Shown in pieces: positions 1 through 6,896 of a stretch of 12,662 bases of DNA (positions within the stretch are counted from its first letter, which is position 1; every line of letters begins with the position of its first letter). The notes beneath the pieces were generated by a model. It was given only the letters and a program-made list of their open reading frames with translations. It was not told the origin of the DNA and ran no database searches. A program made the position numbers and the translations under genes. Source of the stretch: Chloroflexota bacterium (GTDB taxonomy: Bacteria; Chloroflexota; Dehalococcoidia; SM23-28-2; RBG-16-64-32); contig VBJS01000036.1 in the NCBI GenBank assembly GCA_005880055.1, forward strand, positions 39,452-52,113, read 5' to 3'.

Positions 1-72
1 ACCCTGCACTTTCATCACCTTCTCCATTAGCCTTGGGTCCGCGTACGGGCCCTTCTTGGTAGATCTCGACAT
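1..72 (-). CDS. rpsS: 30S ribosomal protein S19, N-terminal part only
   Basis: The first 24 codons of S19 run off the left edge of the window. The translation begins MSRSTKKGPYADPRLMEKV, which matches the family signature SLKKGPFVD followed by a basic helix. S19 sits in the head of the small subunit and contacts S13 and 16S rRNA. The ATG lies one base after the rplB TAG, which is the usual gene order rplB-rpsS of the S10 operon. The remaining two thirds of the gene, and the expected rplV and rpsC, lie outside the window. Confidence 0.95.
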   Translation of the reverse strand, partial: MSRSTKKGPYADPRLMEKVMKVQG

Positions 73-73
73 G

Positions 74-904
74 CTATGCCTCGTACCGTCTGCGCACGAT
101 GTACTTATTCGTGTCTTTGCGCCGCCGAGTGCGATAACCCAGCGTTGGCTTTCCCCAGGGAGTGCGCGGGCTCGGGAGGCCAATCGGCGCTCGTCCTTCG
201 CCTCCCCCATGCGGATGGTCGCGTGGGTTCATCACCGTCCCCCGAACGCGCGGACGGCGCCCCATCAGGCGCTTGCGGCCCGCCCGGCCCAGCTTAATCT
301 GGCTGTGCTCGATGTTGCCTACCTGTCCGATGGTCGCCATACATTCTACGAAGATGCGCCGCTGCTCCCCGGAGGGTAGCCGCACCAGCGCATAGTTCTC
401 TTCCCGGGCCAGCAATTGCGCCGCCCCACCCGCCCCGCGGACCAGTTGGGCGCCCTTGCCTTTATGCATCTCCAGGTTGTGGATCACCGTGCCGAGCGGA
501 ATATTGGAGAGCGGCAACGCGTTGCCTACCTTGATCTCGGCCTTCGGCCCGGACATCACGGAATCGCCCATCCGAAGCCCTACCGGCCAAACGATGTATC
601 GCTTCTCGCCGTCGGCATACTGAATGAGCGCGATGCGTGCCGAGCGGTTGGGATCGTACTCAATCGCTGTGACGCGGCCCGGCACCCCAACCTTGTCCCG
701 CCGGAAGTCGATAATGCGCAGCCTGCGCTTTGCGCCGCCACCACGATGGCGGGTGGTGATGCGCCCCTGGTTGTTGCGCCCTCCCTGCTTTCGCAACGGC
801 GCGACCAGCGACTTCTCCGGCTCTTTCCGCGTGATCTCCTCGAAGCCCGGGCCGGTTGCGCCCCGGCGCCCGGGAGAAGTTGGCTTGAAGTTCTTGATCG
901 GCAT
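74..904 (-). CDS. rplB: 50S ribosomal protein L2
   Basis: A full-length L2 of 276 residues. L2 binds 23S rRNA close to the peptidyl transferase centre and helps hold the two subunits together. The RNA-binding OB-fold core has GNALPLSNIPLGT at residues 128-139, and the C-terminal loop DHPHGGGEGR is at 229-238, with the conserved His at 230. The residue before that loop is Arg228, where Val is common; this is a known kind of variation. The C-terminus is strongly basic, as expected. The ATG lies one base after the rplW stop and the stop lies one base before rpsS, so the gene is deeply embedded in the operon. The frame is intact, unlike the two genes upstream of it. Confidence 0.97.
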   Translation of the reverse strand: MPIKNFKPTSPGRRGATGPGFEEITRKEPEKSLVAPLRKQGGRNNQGRITTRHRGGGAKRRLRIIDFRRDKVGVPGRVTAIEYDPNRSARIALIQYADGEKRYIVWPVGLRMGDSVMSGPKAEIKVGNALPLSNIPLGTVIHNLEMHKGKGAQLVRGAGGAAQLLAREENYALVRLPSGEQRRIFVECMATIGQVGNIEHSQIKLGRAGRKRLMGRRPRVRGTVMNPRDHPHGGGEGRAPIGLPSPRTPWGKPTLGYRTRRRKDTNKYIVRRRYEA

Positions 905-905
905 C

Positions 906-1194
906 CTAAACGCCCTCGAACAGCTCCAGCTTGTCGTTCGGGTCCAGCGTCACCACCGCCTTCTTCCAGGCGCTCGTGTGCTTCATCCGGTTGCCCCGAA
1001 CTCGCTTCGGCTTTCCCTTCATGTTGATGACGTTTACCCACGTTGAACGCTGTCTCCACCGCCTGCTTGATCTGGACCTTGTTGGCGTTGACGCGCACTT
1101 CAAAGGCGTACTTGTTTTCGCCGTTGAGACGGGTTGCCTTCTCCGTGATCATCGGCCTGATCACCACGTCCAGTGCGTGTAGTGCCTTCGCCAC
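906..1194 (-). CDS. rplW: 50S ribosomal protein L23, reading frame broken in the middle
   Basis: L23 lies at the polypeptide exit of the large subunit and is the docking site for trigger factor and SRP. The gene is recognisable only if two frames are joined. Residues 1-52 (from GTG at 1194, MAKALHALDVVIRPMITEKA to VETAFNV) read in one frame. The second half (VNVINMKGKPKRVRGNR to LELFEGV, ending TAG at 906) is in the +1 frame. The join is at about 1037-1041, where a single G separates the halves. Compared with Bacillus and Thermus L23, four residues (KVDK-like) are missing at this point, so an 11-base deletion explains both the gap and the frame loss better than one extra base. The joined product is about 95 residues. 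A GGAAGAG ribosome-binding site lies 8 bases before the GTG. An essential gene is unlikely to be truly inactive, so a sequence error is the leading explanation. Confidence 0.88.
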
Positions 1195-1196
1195 CG

Positions 1197-2169
1197 CTAG
1201 GACTCTTCCGTTTCGGTCTTTCGCGGACGCCGGGGCCGCTTCGGCTTGGCGGCGGGATCGCTAACTGCGTCAGGGGCTTTTGTGGCCTTCCGCGCCGCTC
1301 TCCTGGCGGGTTTGGCATCTTCGGTAGAAGCCTCGGTCGGTGTCACTGTCGCGCGGCGGCGTGTTCGGGGTGATGGGACGCGTGCTTCTTCCGCTTCCGC
1401 GGGCTTGGCCACCTGCTCGGCGATCTCCGCTGCCGCCTCGCTCATCGCCTCGGCCGCGGCGGTAACCTTGGTCCGCCTGCGTAGCGCCGTCGGTGCGGGC
1501 GTCTCCGCTGGTCGACGTGTCCGCGGGCCGGTGTCCTTCCCCGCCCCATCGGCCGGCCGCTGGGCGCCCCACCCGCACCGCTTCTTCAGTCATCAGCATG
1601 CTCTTGTGGTTCAGCATGTCCACGACGTTGAGGTAGACAGCCGAGAGGAGCTTGGTCCTCTCCAGGTTCCTTACGCTCGCCAGCACCGTCCTGTCCGCGG
1701 CTCCGGTGACAATCAATGCAGAGCGCTCGATGCCGACGTTCTGCAGGATTCGAATAATCTCCTTCGTCTTCGGTTTCTTAAAGGTCAGCCCGTCAACCAC
1801 CACCAGCTCGCCGTCAACCACCTTCCCTGAAAGCGCCGAGCGGATAGCCAGCCGGCGCATCTTCTTGGGGAGTGCCTGCGCATAGCTTCGGGGACGCGGG
1901 CCGAAAACCGTGCCTCCGCCCACGTGATGAGGCGCTCGCACGCTCCCCTGCCGAGCCCGCCCCGTATACTTCTGCATGCGCATCTTTCGAGTGCTGCCCT
2001 GCACCTCTCCGCGCGTGCGAGTACGGGCGGTGCCGGCGCGCTGATTGTTCCGGCCGGCGACGAAGGCCTGGTGCAGAACCGACGTGTTCGGGGCTATCCC
2101 GAACACGCTGTCATCCACCTCCAGGCTCCGCAGCTCCTTGCCTTCGATGCTCAGGACGGGGAGCTTCAT
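1197..2169 (-). CDS. rplD: 50S ribosomal protein L4 with long C-terminal tail, frame change near the core/tail junction
   Basis: L4 helps build the exit tunnel wall and early 23S assembly. Residues 1-200 form a nearly complete L4 core. The extended tunnel loop at about 48-92 includes KYTGRARQGSVRAPHHVGG and GPRPRSY, and LNVVDMLNHKSMLMTEEAV marks the usual C-terminal end. Near 1569 the sensible reading moves to the +1 frame and continues for about 123 residues rich in Ala, Glu, Lys, Pro, Arg and Thr, ending TAG at 1197. That stop lies two bases before the rplW GTG, which fits the operon's tight spacing. In the original frame the sequence stays open to 1270 but reads as a Gly/Arg/Asp-rich shadow and overruns no sensible end. 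Typical L4 proteins have about 205 residues, so the tail is an unusual extension. The ATG overlaps the rplC stop (ATGA). Confidence 0.88.
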
Positions 2170-2801
2170 CGCTTTGCTTTCCCCCTTGGAGATCTCCCGA
2201 CCTTCAAGAGCGCTCCTTCGTTGCCCGGAACTGCCCCGCGCACCAGCAGGATCCCTTTATCGGGATCGCAGCGCACAACCTTTAGGTTTTTCACCGTGGT
2301 CTGATTCGTCCCCATGTGGCCCGCCATCTTCATGCCCTTGATCACCTTCCCGGGGTCCGTCCCGGCGCCGATGGAGCCCGGCGCTCTCGCTCGGTCGGAC
2401 TGTCCGTGAGTTTTCGGGCCGCCATGGAAGCCGTGACGCTTCATGACGCCGGCAAAGCCCCGGCCCTTTGCTGGCCCGGAGACGTCCACCAGATCCCCGG
2501 CCTCGAAAATCTCGCAACCCAGCTTCTTGCCGGGCTCGTACTCTTCGCCGGCATCAAATCTCAGCTCACGCAGGTGCCGGAACTGTCCCAGGTTGCGCAG
2601 ATGGCCCTTCATCGGAGAGTTGACCCGCTTGCGTGTGCCCACCCCTACCTGTAGCGCCTGGTAGCCGTCGCGTTCGGCAGTCTTCACCTGAACTACGGTG
2701 TTGGGCGTTACTTCGATCACCGTTACCGGCACCGCCGTGCCGTCATTCTCGAACACCTGCGTCATGCCGAGTTTGCGGCCGAACACGCCTTCAGTGCTCA
2801 T
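2166..2801 (-). CDS. rplC: 50S ribosomal protein L3
   Basis: A complete L3 of 211 residues. L3 is an early assembly protein of the large subunit whose loop reaches the peptidyl transferase centre. The N-terminus has GRKLGMTQVF at residues 8-17. The signature region is KGRGFAGVMKRHGFHGG at 112-128, followed by PGSIG at 141-145 and GHMG at 161-164. Length and motif spacing are ordinary for bacteria. It overlaps rpsJ upstream and rplD downstream by ATGA junctions, so the three are likely translated in a coupled way. Confidence 0.97.
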   Translation of the reverse strand: MSTEGVFGRKLGMTQVFENDGTAVPVTVIEVTPNTVVQVKTAERDGYQALQVGVGTRKRVNSPMKGHLRNLGQFRHLRELRFDAGEEYEPGKKLGCEIFEAGDLVDVSGPAKGRGFAGVMKRHGFHGGPKTHGQSDRARAPGSIGAGTDPGKVIKGMKMAGHMGTNQTTVKNLKVVRCDPDKGILLVRGAVPGNEGALLKVGRSPRGKAKR

Positions 2802-3106
2802 AGCTTGATCTCGATGTCCACGCCGGACGGCAGCTGAAGCCGCATCAGCGCGTCAACCGTCTTCGAGGTCGGCTCCAGGATGTCGATTAGCCGCTTGTGC
2901 GTCCGGATCTCGAACTGCTCGCGAGAATCCTTGTCAATGTGGGGAGAGCGGATAACGCAGTACTTCTCGATTGCCGTTGGCAGTGGCACAGGACCGGCCA
3001 CTGCCGCGCCGGTCCTCTCTGCTGCCTCCACAATCAGCACCGCCGATTGGTCAAGTATCCGGTGATCGAAGGCCTTGAGGCGGATGCGTATCTTCTGCCG
3101 CGCCAT
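2798..3106 (-). CDS. rpsJ: 30S ribosomal protein S10
   Basis: A complete 102-residue S10. It lies in the small-subunit head, and as NusE it joins the NusB antitermination complex. The signature is RIRLKAFDHRILDQSA at residues 7-22, followed by GPVPLPT and the SREQFEIRTHKRLIDI segment at 61-76. It normally opens its own S10 operon after tuf, but here its ATG lies only two bases after the fusA stop. There is therefore no room for a separate S10 promoter, and expression must come from the str transcript or from inside fusA. The stop overlaps the rplC ATG. Confidence 0.97.
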   Translation of the reverse strand: MARQKIRIRLKAFDHRILDQSAVLIVEAAERTGAAVAGPVPLPTAIEKYCVIRSPHIDKDSREQFEIRTHKRLIDILEPTSKTVDALMRLQLPSGVDIEIKL

Positions 3107-3108
3107 CG

Positions 3109-5223
3109 TTATCTCCGGACCGCCTGCGCGCCGTGACGAACAGGGCCCTGTACGCGCCCGGCCAGTTGTTCGGCCATAGAGGCAGGCACTTCCTGATAGT
3201 GATCGAATTCCATGGTGTAGCTCGCGCGCCCCTGCGTGATGGAACGCAAGACAGTAGCATATCCGAACGTTTCCGCAAGCGGAATATGTGCCGTCACCAC
3301 TCGTAGGTGGCCCCGGTGATCCACGTCTGTAACCTGCCCGCGGCGCGAACTAATATCGCTCAGCACATCGCCGAAGAACTGGTCGGGTGTCGCCACCTCT
3401 ACTTTCATGATCGGCTCCACCACCACGGGCTTCGCGCGCTTTAACCCCTCCTGAATACCCAGAGAGCCGGCCATCTTGAAGGCGATCTCGGACGAGTCGA
3501 CCGGGTGATACTGGCCGTCCACCAGCGCCACCCTTACGTCGATTACAGGGTATCCGGCGAGGACGCCCGTATCGAGCGCTTCTCGTATGCCTTGCTCGAC
3601 GGCCGGGACGTATTCTCGCGGGATAGCCCCGCCGACCAGCTTGTTCTCGAACTGGAAGCCTGAACCGCGGGGGAGCGGCTCCACCTCCAGCCAGACGACG
3701 CCGAACTGTCCGCGCCCACCCGTTTGCCGCACGAAACGCCCCTCCGCTTTGGAAGGCCGCGTGATCGTCTCTTTGTAGGCGACCTCCGGCCGTCCGACGT
3801 GGGCTTGCACATTGAACTCCCGCATCATGCGGTCGACGATGATCTCCAGGTGAAGCTCTCCCATGCCGGAGATAATGGTCTGACCAGTGTCCTGGTCATA
3901 TCGAGCCTTGAACGTCGGGTCTTCTTCTACCAGCCGGGTCAGGCTATCGCCCATCCGCTCCTGGTCGTCCTTCGTCTTCGGCTCAATCGACACGGATATT
4001 ACAGGTTCCGGGAACTTAATCGCCTCCAGCACTATCTGCTTGTTCTCATCGCAAAGGGTATCGCCGGTGAAGGTGTTCTTCAGTCCTACCGTCGCCGCAA
4101 TCTGCCCGGCCACGATAGAATCTATGTCTTCGCGCCGGTTTGCATGCATCCGCAGGATCCGCCCCAGCCGCTCCCGCTGGCCACGGGTGCTGTTGTATAG
4201 CATCGCCCCTTGCTTCGCGACGCCCGAGTATACTCGGAAATAGACCAGCCGGCCCACGTACGGGTCGGCGACCACCTTGAAGGCCAGCGCAGAGAATGGC
4301 TCATCCTCGCGCGGCTCTCGAGATACCGTCTCTCCCGTCTTCGGGTCCGTCCCCGTCACGGCGGGTACTTCCACCGGCGAAGGTAGGTAATCGATGACAG
4401 CGTTCAGGAGCGGCTGTATACCCTTGTTCTTCAGGGCAGAGCCGCAGAAGATTGGGTTCACCAACCCGGCGGTTGTCGCTCGCCGAATCGCCTTCTTCAG
4501 CTCCACCGGCGTCACGTCGTGGTGCTCGACGTAACTAATCAGCATCTGGTCGTCCACTTCAGCGATGCCCTCCAGGAGTTCATCACGCCGGCGTTTCGCC
4601 TCTTCATAGAATTGCGCCGGAATCGGCTGTGGCTGCGGCATCTCGTCGGCGCCGGGGAACGGCAACGCCACCATCTCCACGAGATCGATAGCACCCTCGA
4701 ACTTGTCCTCCGAGCCCATCGGCATTTGTACCGGGAGGGGGCGCGCGTTGAGGCGTTCCCGGATCATCTCGATGGCGTTCCAGAAGTCCGCTCCCACGCG
4801 GTCCATCTTGTTGACGAAACCGATACGGGGGATGTGATAGCGGTCAGCCTGGCGCCAAACCGTCTCGGACTGGCTCTGCACCCCGGCGACCGCATCAAAT
4901 ATGACGACACCCCCGTCCAGTACACGCAGGCTGCGTTCCACTTCCACCGTAAAGTCGACATGGCCGGGGGTATCGACGATGTTGATCTGGTGGTCGTTCC
5001 AGCTCGTCGTTGTCGCCGCCGCCGTGATGGTGATGCCTCGCTCACGCTCCTGGGCCATCCAGTCCATGACGGCAGTACCGGCGTCGACCTCACCGATCTT
5101 GTACGTGATCCCCGTGTAATACAGGATCCGCTCGGTGACCGTGGTCTTCCCGGCATCGATATGCGCGATGATTCCAATATTTCGGACCCGTTCGTCGGGC
5201 ACAGGACTACTCATACCACCCAT
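3109..5223 (-). CDS. fusA: Translation elongation factor G
   Basis: EF-G is the GTPase that moves tRNA and mRNA after peptide transfer and, with RRF, splits ribosomes. The 704-residue product has all GTPase motifs: AHIDAGKT at 20-27, RGITI at 62-66, DTPGH at 84-88, NKMD at 138-141 and GSAL at 261-264. Domain IV shows the GGRGQFG and HPVDSSEIAFKMAGS segments. The frame is open upstream to 5445, but that part is antisense-like to nothing and overlaps rpsG. The ATG at 5223 is preferred because GGGAAG lies 6 bases before it; ATG 5214 is a close alternative. The gap to rpsG is 56 bases. The gene is followed directly by rpsJ, with no tuf. The last 20 or so residues extend slightly past the usual end. 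Confidence 0.97.
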   Translation of the reverse strand: MGGMSSPVPDERVRNIGIIAHIDAGKTTVTERILYYTGITYKIGEVDAGTAVMDWMAQERERGITITAAATTTSWNDHQINIVDTPGHVDFTVEVERSLRVLDGGVVIFDAVAGVQSQSETVWRQADRYHIPRIGFVNKMDRVGADFWNAIEMIRERLNARPLPVQMPMGSEDKFEGAIDLVEMVALPFPGADEMPQPQPIPAQFYEEAKRRRDELLEGIAEVDDQMLISYVEHHDVTPVELKKAIRRATTAGLVNPIFCGSALKNKGIQPLLNAVIDYLPSPVEVPAVTGTDPKTGETVSREPREDEPFSALAFKVVADPYVGRLVYFRVYSGVAKQGAMLYNSTRGQRERLGRILRMHANRREDIDSIVAGQIAATVGLKNTFTGDTLCDENKQIVLEAIKFPEPVISVSIEPKTKDDQERMGDSLTRLVEEDPTFKARYDQDTGQTIISGMGELHLEIIVDRMMREFNVQAHVGRPEVAYKETITRPSKAEGRFVRQTGGRGQFGVVWLEVEPLPRGSGFQFENKLVGGAIPREYVPAVEQGIREALDTGVLAGYPVIDVRVALVDGQYHPVDSSEIAFKMAGSLGIQEGLKRAKPVVVEPIMKVEVATPDQFFGDVLSDISSRRGQVTDVDHRGHLRVVTAHIPLAETFGYATVLRSITQGRASYTMEFDHYQEVPASMAEQLAGRVQGPVRHGAQAVRR

Positions 5224-5279
5224 TTCTAACTTCCCGGGGCGGGAACTGCTAAACGATTGCCATGCGCACGGGTCCGCTG

Positions 5280-5750
5280 CTACCACCGGTAGTGGACAAA
5301 GGCCTTGTTGGCCTCCGCCATCCGATGCGTGTCGTCCCGCTTCTTTATCGCCGCGCCCTGGTCCCTGTACGCGTCGATTATCTCTGCGGCCAGGCGCTCC
5401 GACATCGGGCGGCCGGCGCGTCCGCGCGCCGATCCCAGGATCCACCGCATCGCCAGCGAGGTCTGCCTGGCCGGACGCACCTCGAGCGGAATTTGGTAAG
5501 TAGCGCCACCCACACGACGGGGCCTTACTTCGAGGACGGGCATCGTATTCCGCATCGCCTGCTCGAAGACCACGCGTGGGTCTTCTTTAATTCGCTCTGC
5601 CACCTGGTCCAGCGCTCCGTAGACGATGCGTTCGGCCACGCTCTTTTTGCCATTGCGCATCACCTTGTTAATCATCGTCTGCACCCAGATGCTGTTGTAC
5701 TTGGCGTCGGGCGGCGTTCGATGACGGATTACTTTACCGCGGCGCGGCAT
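5280..5750 (-). CDS. rpsG: 30S ribosomal protein S7
   Basis: A complete 156-residue S7, the protein that starts assembly of the 30S head and contacts mRNA near the E site. MPRRGKVIRHR opens the protein. KVMRNGKKSVAERIVYGAL at about 29-47 and the GGATYQIPLEVRP strand at about 81-93 are family signatures, and the end AFVHYRW is ordinary. GGAGG stands 4 bases before the ATG. The gene starts 14 bases after rpsL. In Escherichia coli the S7 repressor site lies in a long rpsL-rpsG gap; here that gap is too short to hold it, so any feedback must work differently. Confidence 0.97.
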   Translation of the reverse strand: MPRRGKVIRHRTPPDAKYNSIWVQTMINKVMRNGKKSVAERIVYGALDQVAERIKEDPRVVFEQAMRNTMPVLEVRPRRVGGATYQIPLEVRPARQTSLAMRWILGSARGRAGRPMSERLAAEIIDAYRDQGAAIKKRDDTHRMAEANKAFVHYRW

Positions 5751-5764
5751 AATGCCTCCGGAAG

Positions 5765-6187
5765 CTACTTCGGCCCTTCGGCCTTGCGAGTACCGTACTT
5801 GCTGCGCTGCTGCTGGCGCCCTTGCACACCGCCGGCATCCAGCGCCCCACGGACTATGTGATAGCGCACCCCCGGTAGGTCGCGCACGCGTCCGCCGCGG
5901 ATGAGGACGACGGAGTGTTCCTGCAGCGTGTGCCCCTCGCCAGGGATATATGCTGTTACCTCAATCCCGTTAGTCAACCGGACGCGCGCCACCTTGCGCA
6001 GTGCCGAGTTCGGCTTCTTGGGCGTCTGCGTGCGCACGTTAGTGCAGACTCCCCGCTTTTGGGGATTGCCCTCGCCACGGATCATGCGGTTTTTGAGCGC
6101 GTTGAAGCGAAAGCGCAGCGCCGGCGCCTTAGTCTTGCGCCCCGCCGGCTTTCGTCCCCGTCTCACCAGTTGATTGATCGTCGGCAA
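5765..6187 (-). CDS. rpsL: 30S ribosomal protein S12, TTG start
   Basis: S12 lies at the decoding centre and governs accuracy and streptomycin response. The TTG at 6187 gives the canonical opening MPTINQLVRRGRK and a 140-residue protein, with AAGGA 8 bases before it; the frame is open upstream to 6247 without family similarity. Between PAL (22-24) and PQKRGVC (42-48) there are 17 residues where E. coli has 3, an insertion also found in Bacillus S12. The decoding loops TPKKPNS (55-61) and GGRVRDLPG (98-106) are present. Lys57 matches E. coli Lys43. Residue 102 is Arg (codon CGC) where E. coli has Lys88. The RimO target Asp is kept as Asp103. It is the first gene of the operon. Confidence 0.96.
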   Translation of the reverse strand: MPTINQLVRRGRKPAGRKTKAPALRFRFNALKNRMIRGEGNPQKRGVCTNVRTQTPKKPNSALRKVARVRLTNGIEVTAYIPGEGHTLQEHSVVLIRGGRVRDLPGVRYHIVRGALDAGGVQGRQQQRSKYGTRKAEGPK

Positions 6188-6195
6188 AATGTCTA

Positions 6196-6200
6196 TCCTT
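6196..6200 (-). promoter_or_regulatory. Ribosome-binding site deciding the rpsL TTG start
   Basis: AAGGA lies 8 bases before TTG 6187 and 5 bases before an ATT codon. No ATG in this frame is near the conserved PTINQL sequence. The spacing and the family N-terminus together select the TTG. Confidence 0.7.
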
Positions 6201-6325
6201 CGTCCCTGCTTAACAACAAAAGGCCGAAAGCTCCCCCAATCGGACACGGGCCGCTCGGTGGCTCCGATGTGGCCAACCGAACACCGGTCCCATCGGCCAA
6301 AGTCTTCCGACCGCAGATTTTACGC

Positions 6326-6348
6326 GCGCGCCAAACCTGCGCGCCAAA
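6326..6348 (-). repeat. Two direct copies of TTTGGCGCGC in the str leader
   Basis: The ten-base word TTTGGCGCGC occurs at 6348-6339 and again at 6335-6326 (minus strand), a period of 13 bases. The first copy begins just past the -10 box, so the pair covers the start of transcription and the first transcribed bases. It could be a protein-binding site or part of the leader RNA. The identity of the two copies is seen directly; a role is inferred. Confidence 0.55.
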
Positions 6349-6353
6349 CAAAA

Positions 6354-6382
6354 AGAATAGCAGTGGGAATGCCCCGTGTCAA
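6354..6382 (-). promoter_or_regulatory. Probable sigma-70-type promoter of the str-S10 operon
   Basis: A perfect TTGACA -35 box (6382-6377) is followed by exactly 17 bases and then TATTCT (6359-6354), a 4 of 6 match to the -10 consensus. TGC stands just before it, giving an extended -10 element. Transcription should begin near 6347, leaving a leader of about 160 bases before the rpsL TTG. The promoter begins 22 bases after the toxin gene stop, so the ribosomal genes do not depend on the upstream genes. Confidence 0.75.
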
Positions 6383-6404
6383 CCGAACATTGCTCGGCTG
6401 ACGT

Positions 6405-6896
6405 TCACCGAGAGGACGAGACCCCTGGATCCAAAATCTTCAAGCGAGGAAAGTACTTCGTATAGTAGCCTCGGTCTCTTGTCAGCAAACGATCGGCTCG
6501 CGTCAGAGCGTGAGCGCCGATAAGAAAATCCGCGACGACGTGCTGGCGCGCTCGCAGCCGCGACTTGCAATTGTCGCACAGCGGCCGATTCCGGTGACCG
6601 CAACTGATACATATGATCGCTTCTCGTCTGCTCCGTGTGTATTCCCGCCAGGCTCGTCCAGCCACGTGAAGTCCGGGCGGCTCGCTGAATTTTAGGGTCA
6701 GCCCGGTCTCCGTCAAATACGACTCAGCACTCGCAGTGTCCGGGAATTGCCCGCTAACCTCGCTGAAGACGACTTCCGAGACTATGAGCGGGCCTAGGCG
6801 CCTGGCATTGGTTAGCGCCAGACTGGAGATCTCACCGAACTTCGGATCTGCCGTTAACGCGTCCAGGATGACGTTGGAATCAACGGCAGTAATCAC
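6405..6896 (-). CDS. PIN-domain toxin, VapC type, with four-cysteine insertion
   Basis: A 163-residue PIN ribonuclease, probably the toxin of a VapBC pair that cleaves RNA. The N-terminal VDSNVILDAL carries the first catalytic acid, Asp6. Glu46 (or Glu41) fits the second, and Asp123 in ADFLIGAHA and Asp141 in LLTRDRGYY fit the remaining acids. Between residues 95 and 115 there is an inserted CISCGHRNRPLCDNC segment with cysteines at 96, 99, 107 and 110, a CxxC-x7-CxxC arrangement typical of a small zinc ribbon. Most VapC proteins go straight from the preceding helix to the DFLIGAHA segment. The GTG start overlaps the antitoxin stop by 4 bases. The target RNA cannot be told from sequence. Confidence 0.85.
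   Translation of the reverse strand: MITAVDSNVILDALTADPKFGEISSLALTNARRLGPLIVSEVVFSEVSGQFPDTASAESYLTETGLTLKFSEPPGLHVAGRAWREYTRSRREAIICISCGHRNRPLCDNCKSRLRARQHVVADFLIGAHALTRADRLLTRDRGYYTKYFPRLKILDPGVSSSR

Noticed and set aside
1270..1568. Continuation of the original rplD frame for about 100 codons
   Set aside because: It is Gly/Arg/Asp-rich and ends inside the tail; the +1 frame has a tail-like composition and a stop two bases before rplW.
4519..5229. 236-codon plus-strand open frame
   Set aside because: It is antisense to the GTPase domain of fusA and is His/Arg/Asp-rich, as expected of a shadow.
5224..5445. In-frame 74-codon N-terminal extension of fusA
   Set aside because: It overlaps rpsG on the same strand in another frame, has no EF-G similarity, and ATG 5223 has a well-placed ribosome-binding site.
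6317..6322. TAAAAT as a second -10 box in the str leader
   Set aside because: No -35 box lies at a usable distance; the TTGACA-TATTCT pair is much better.
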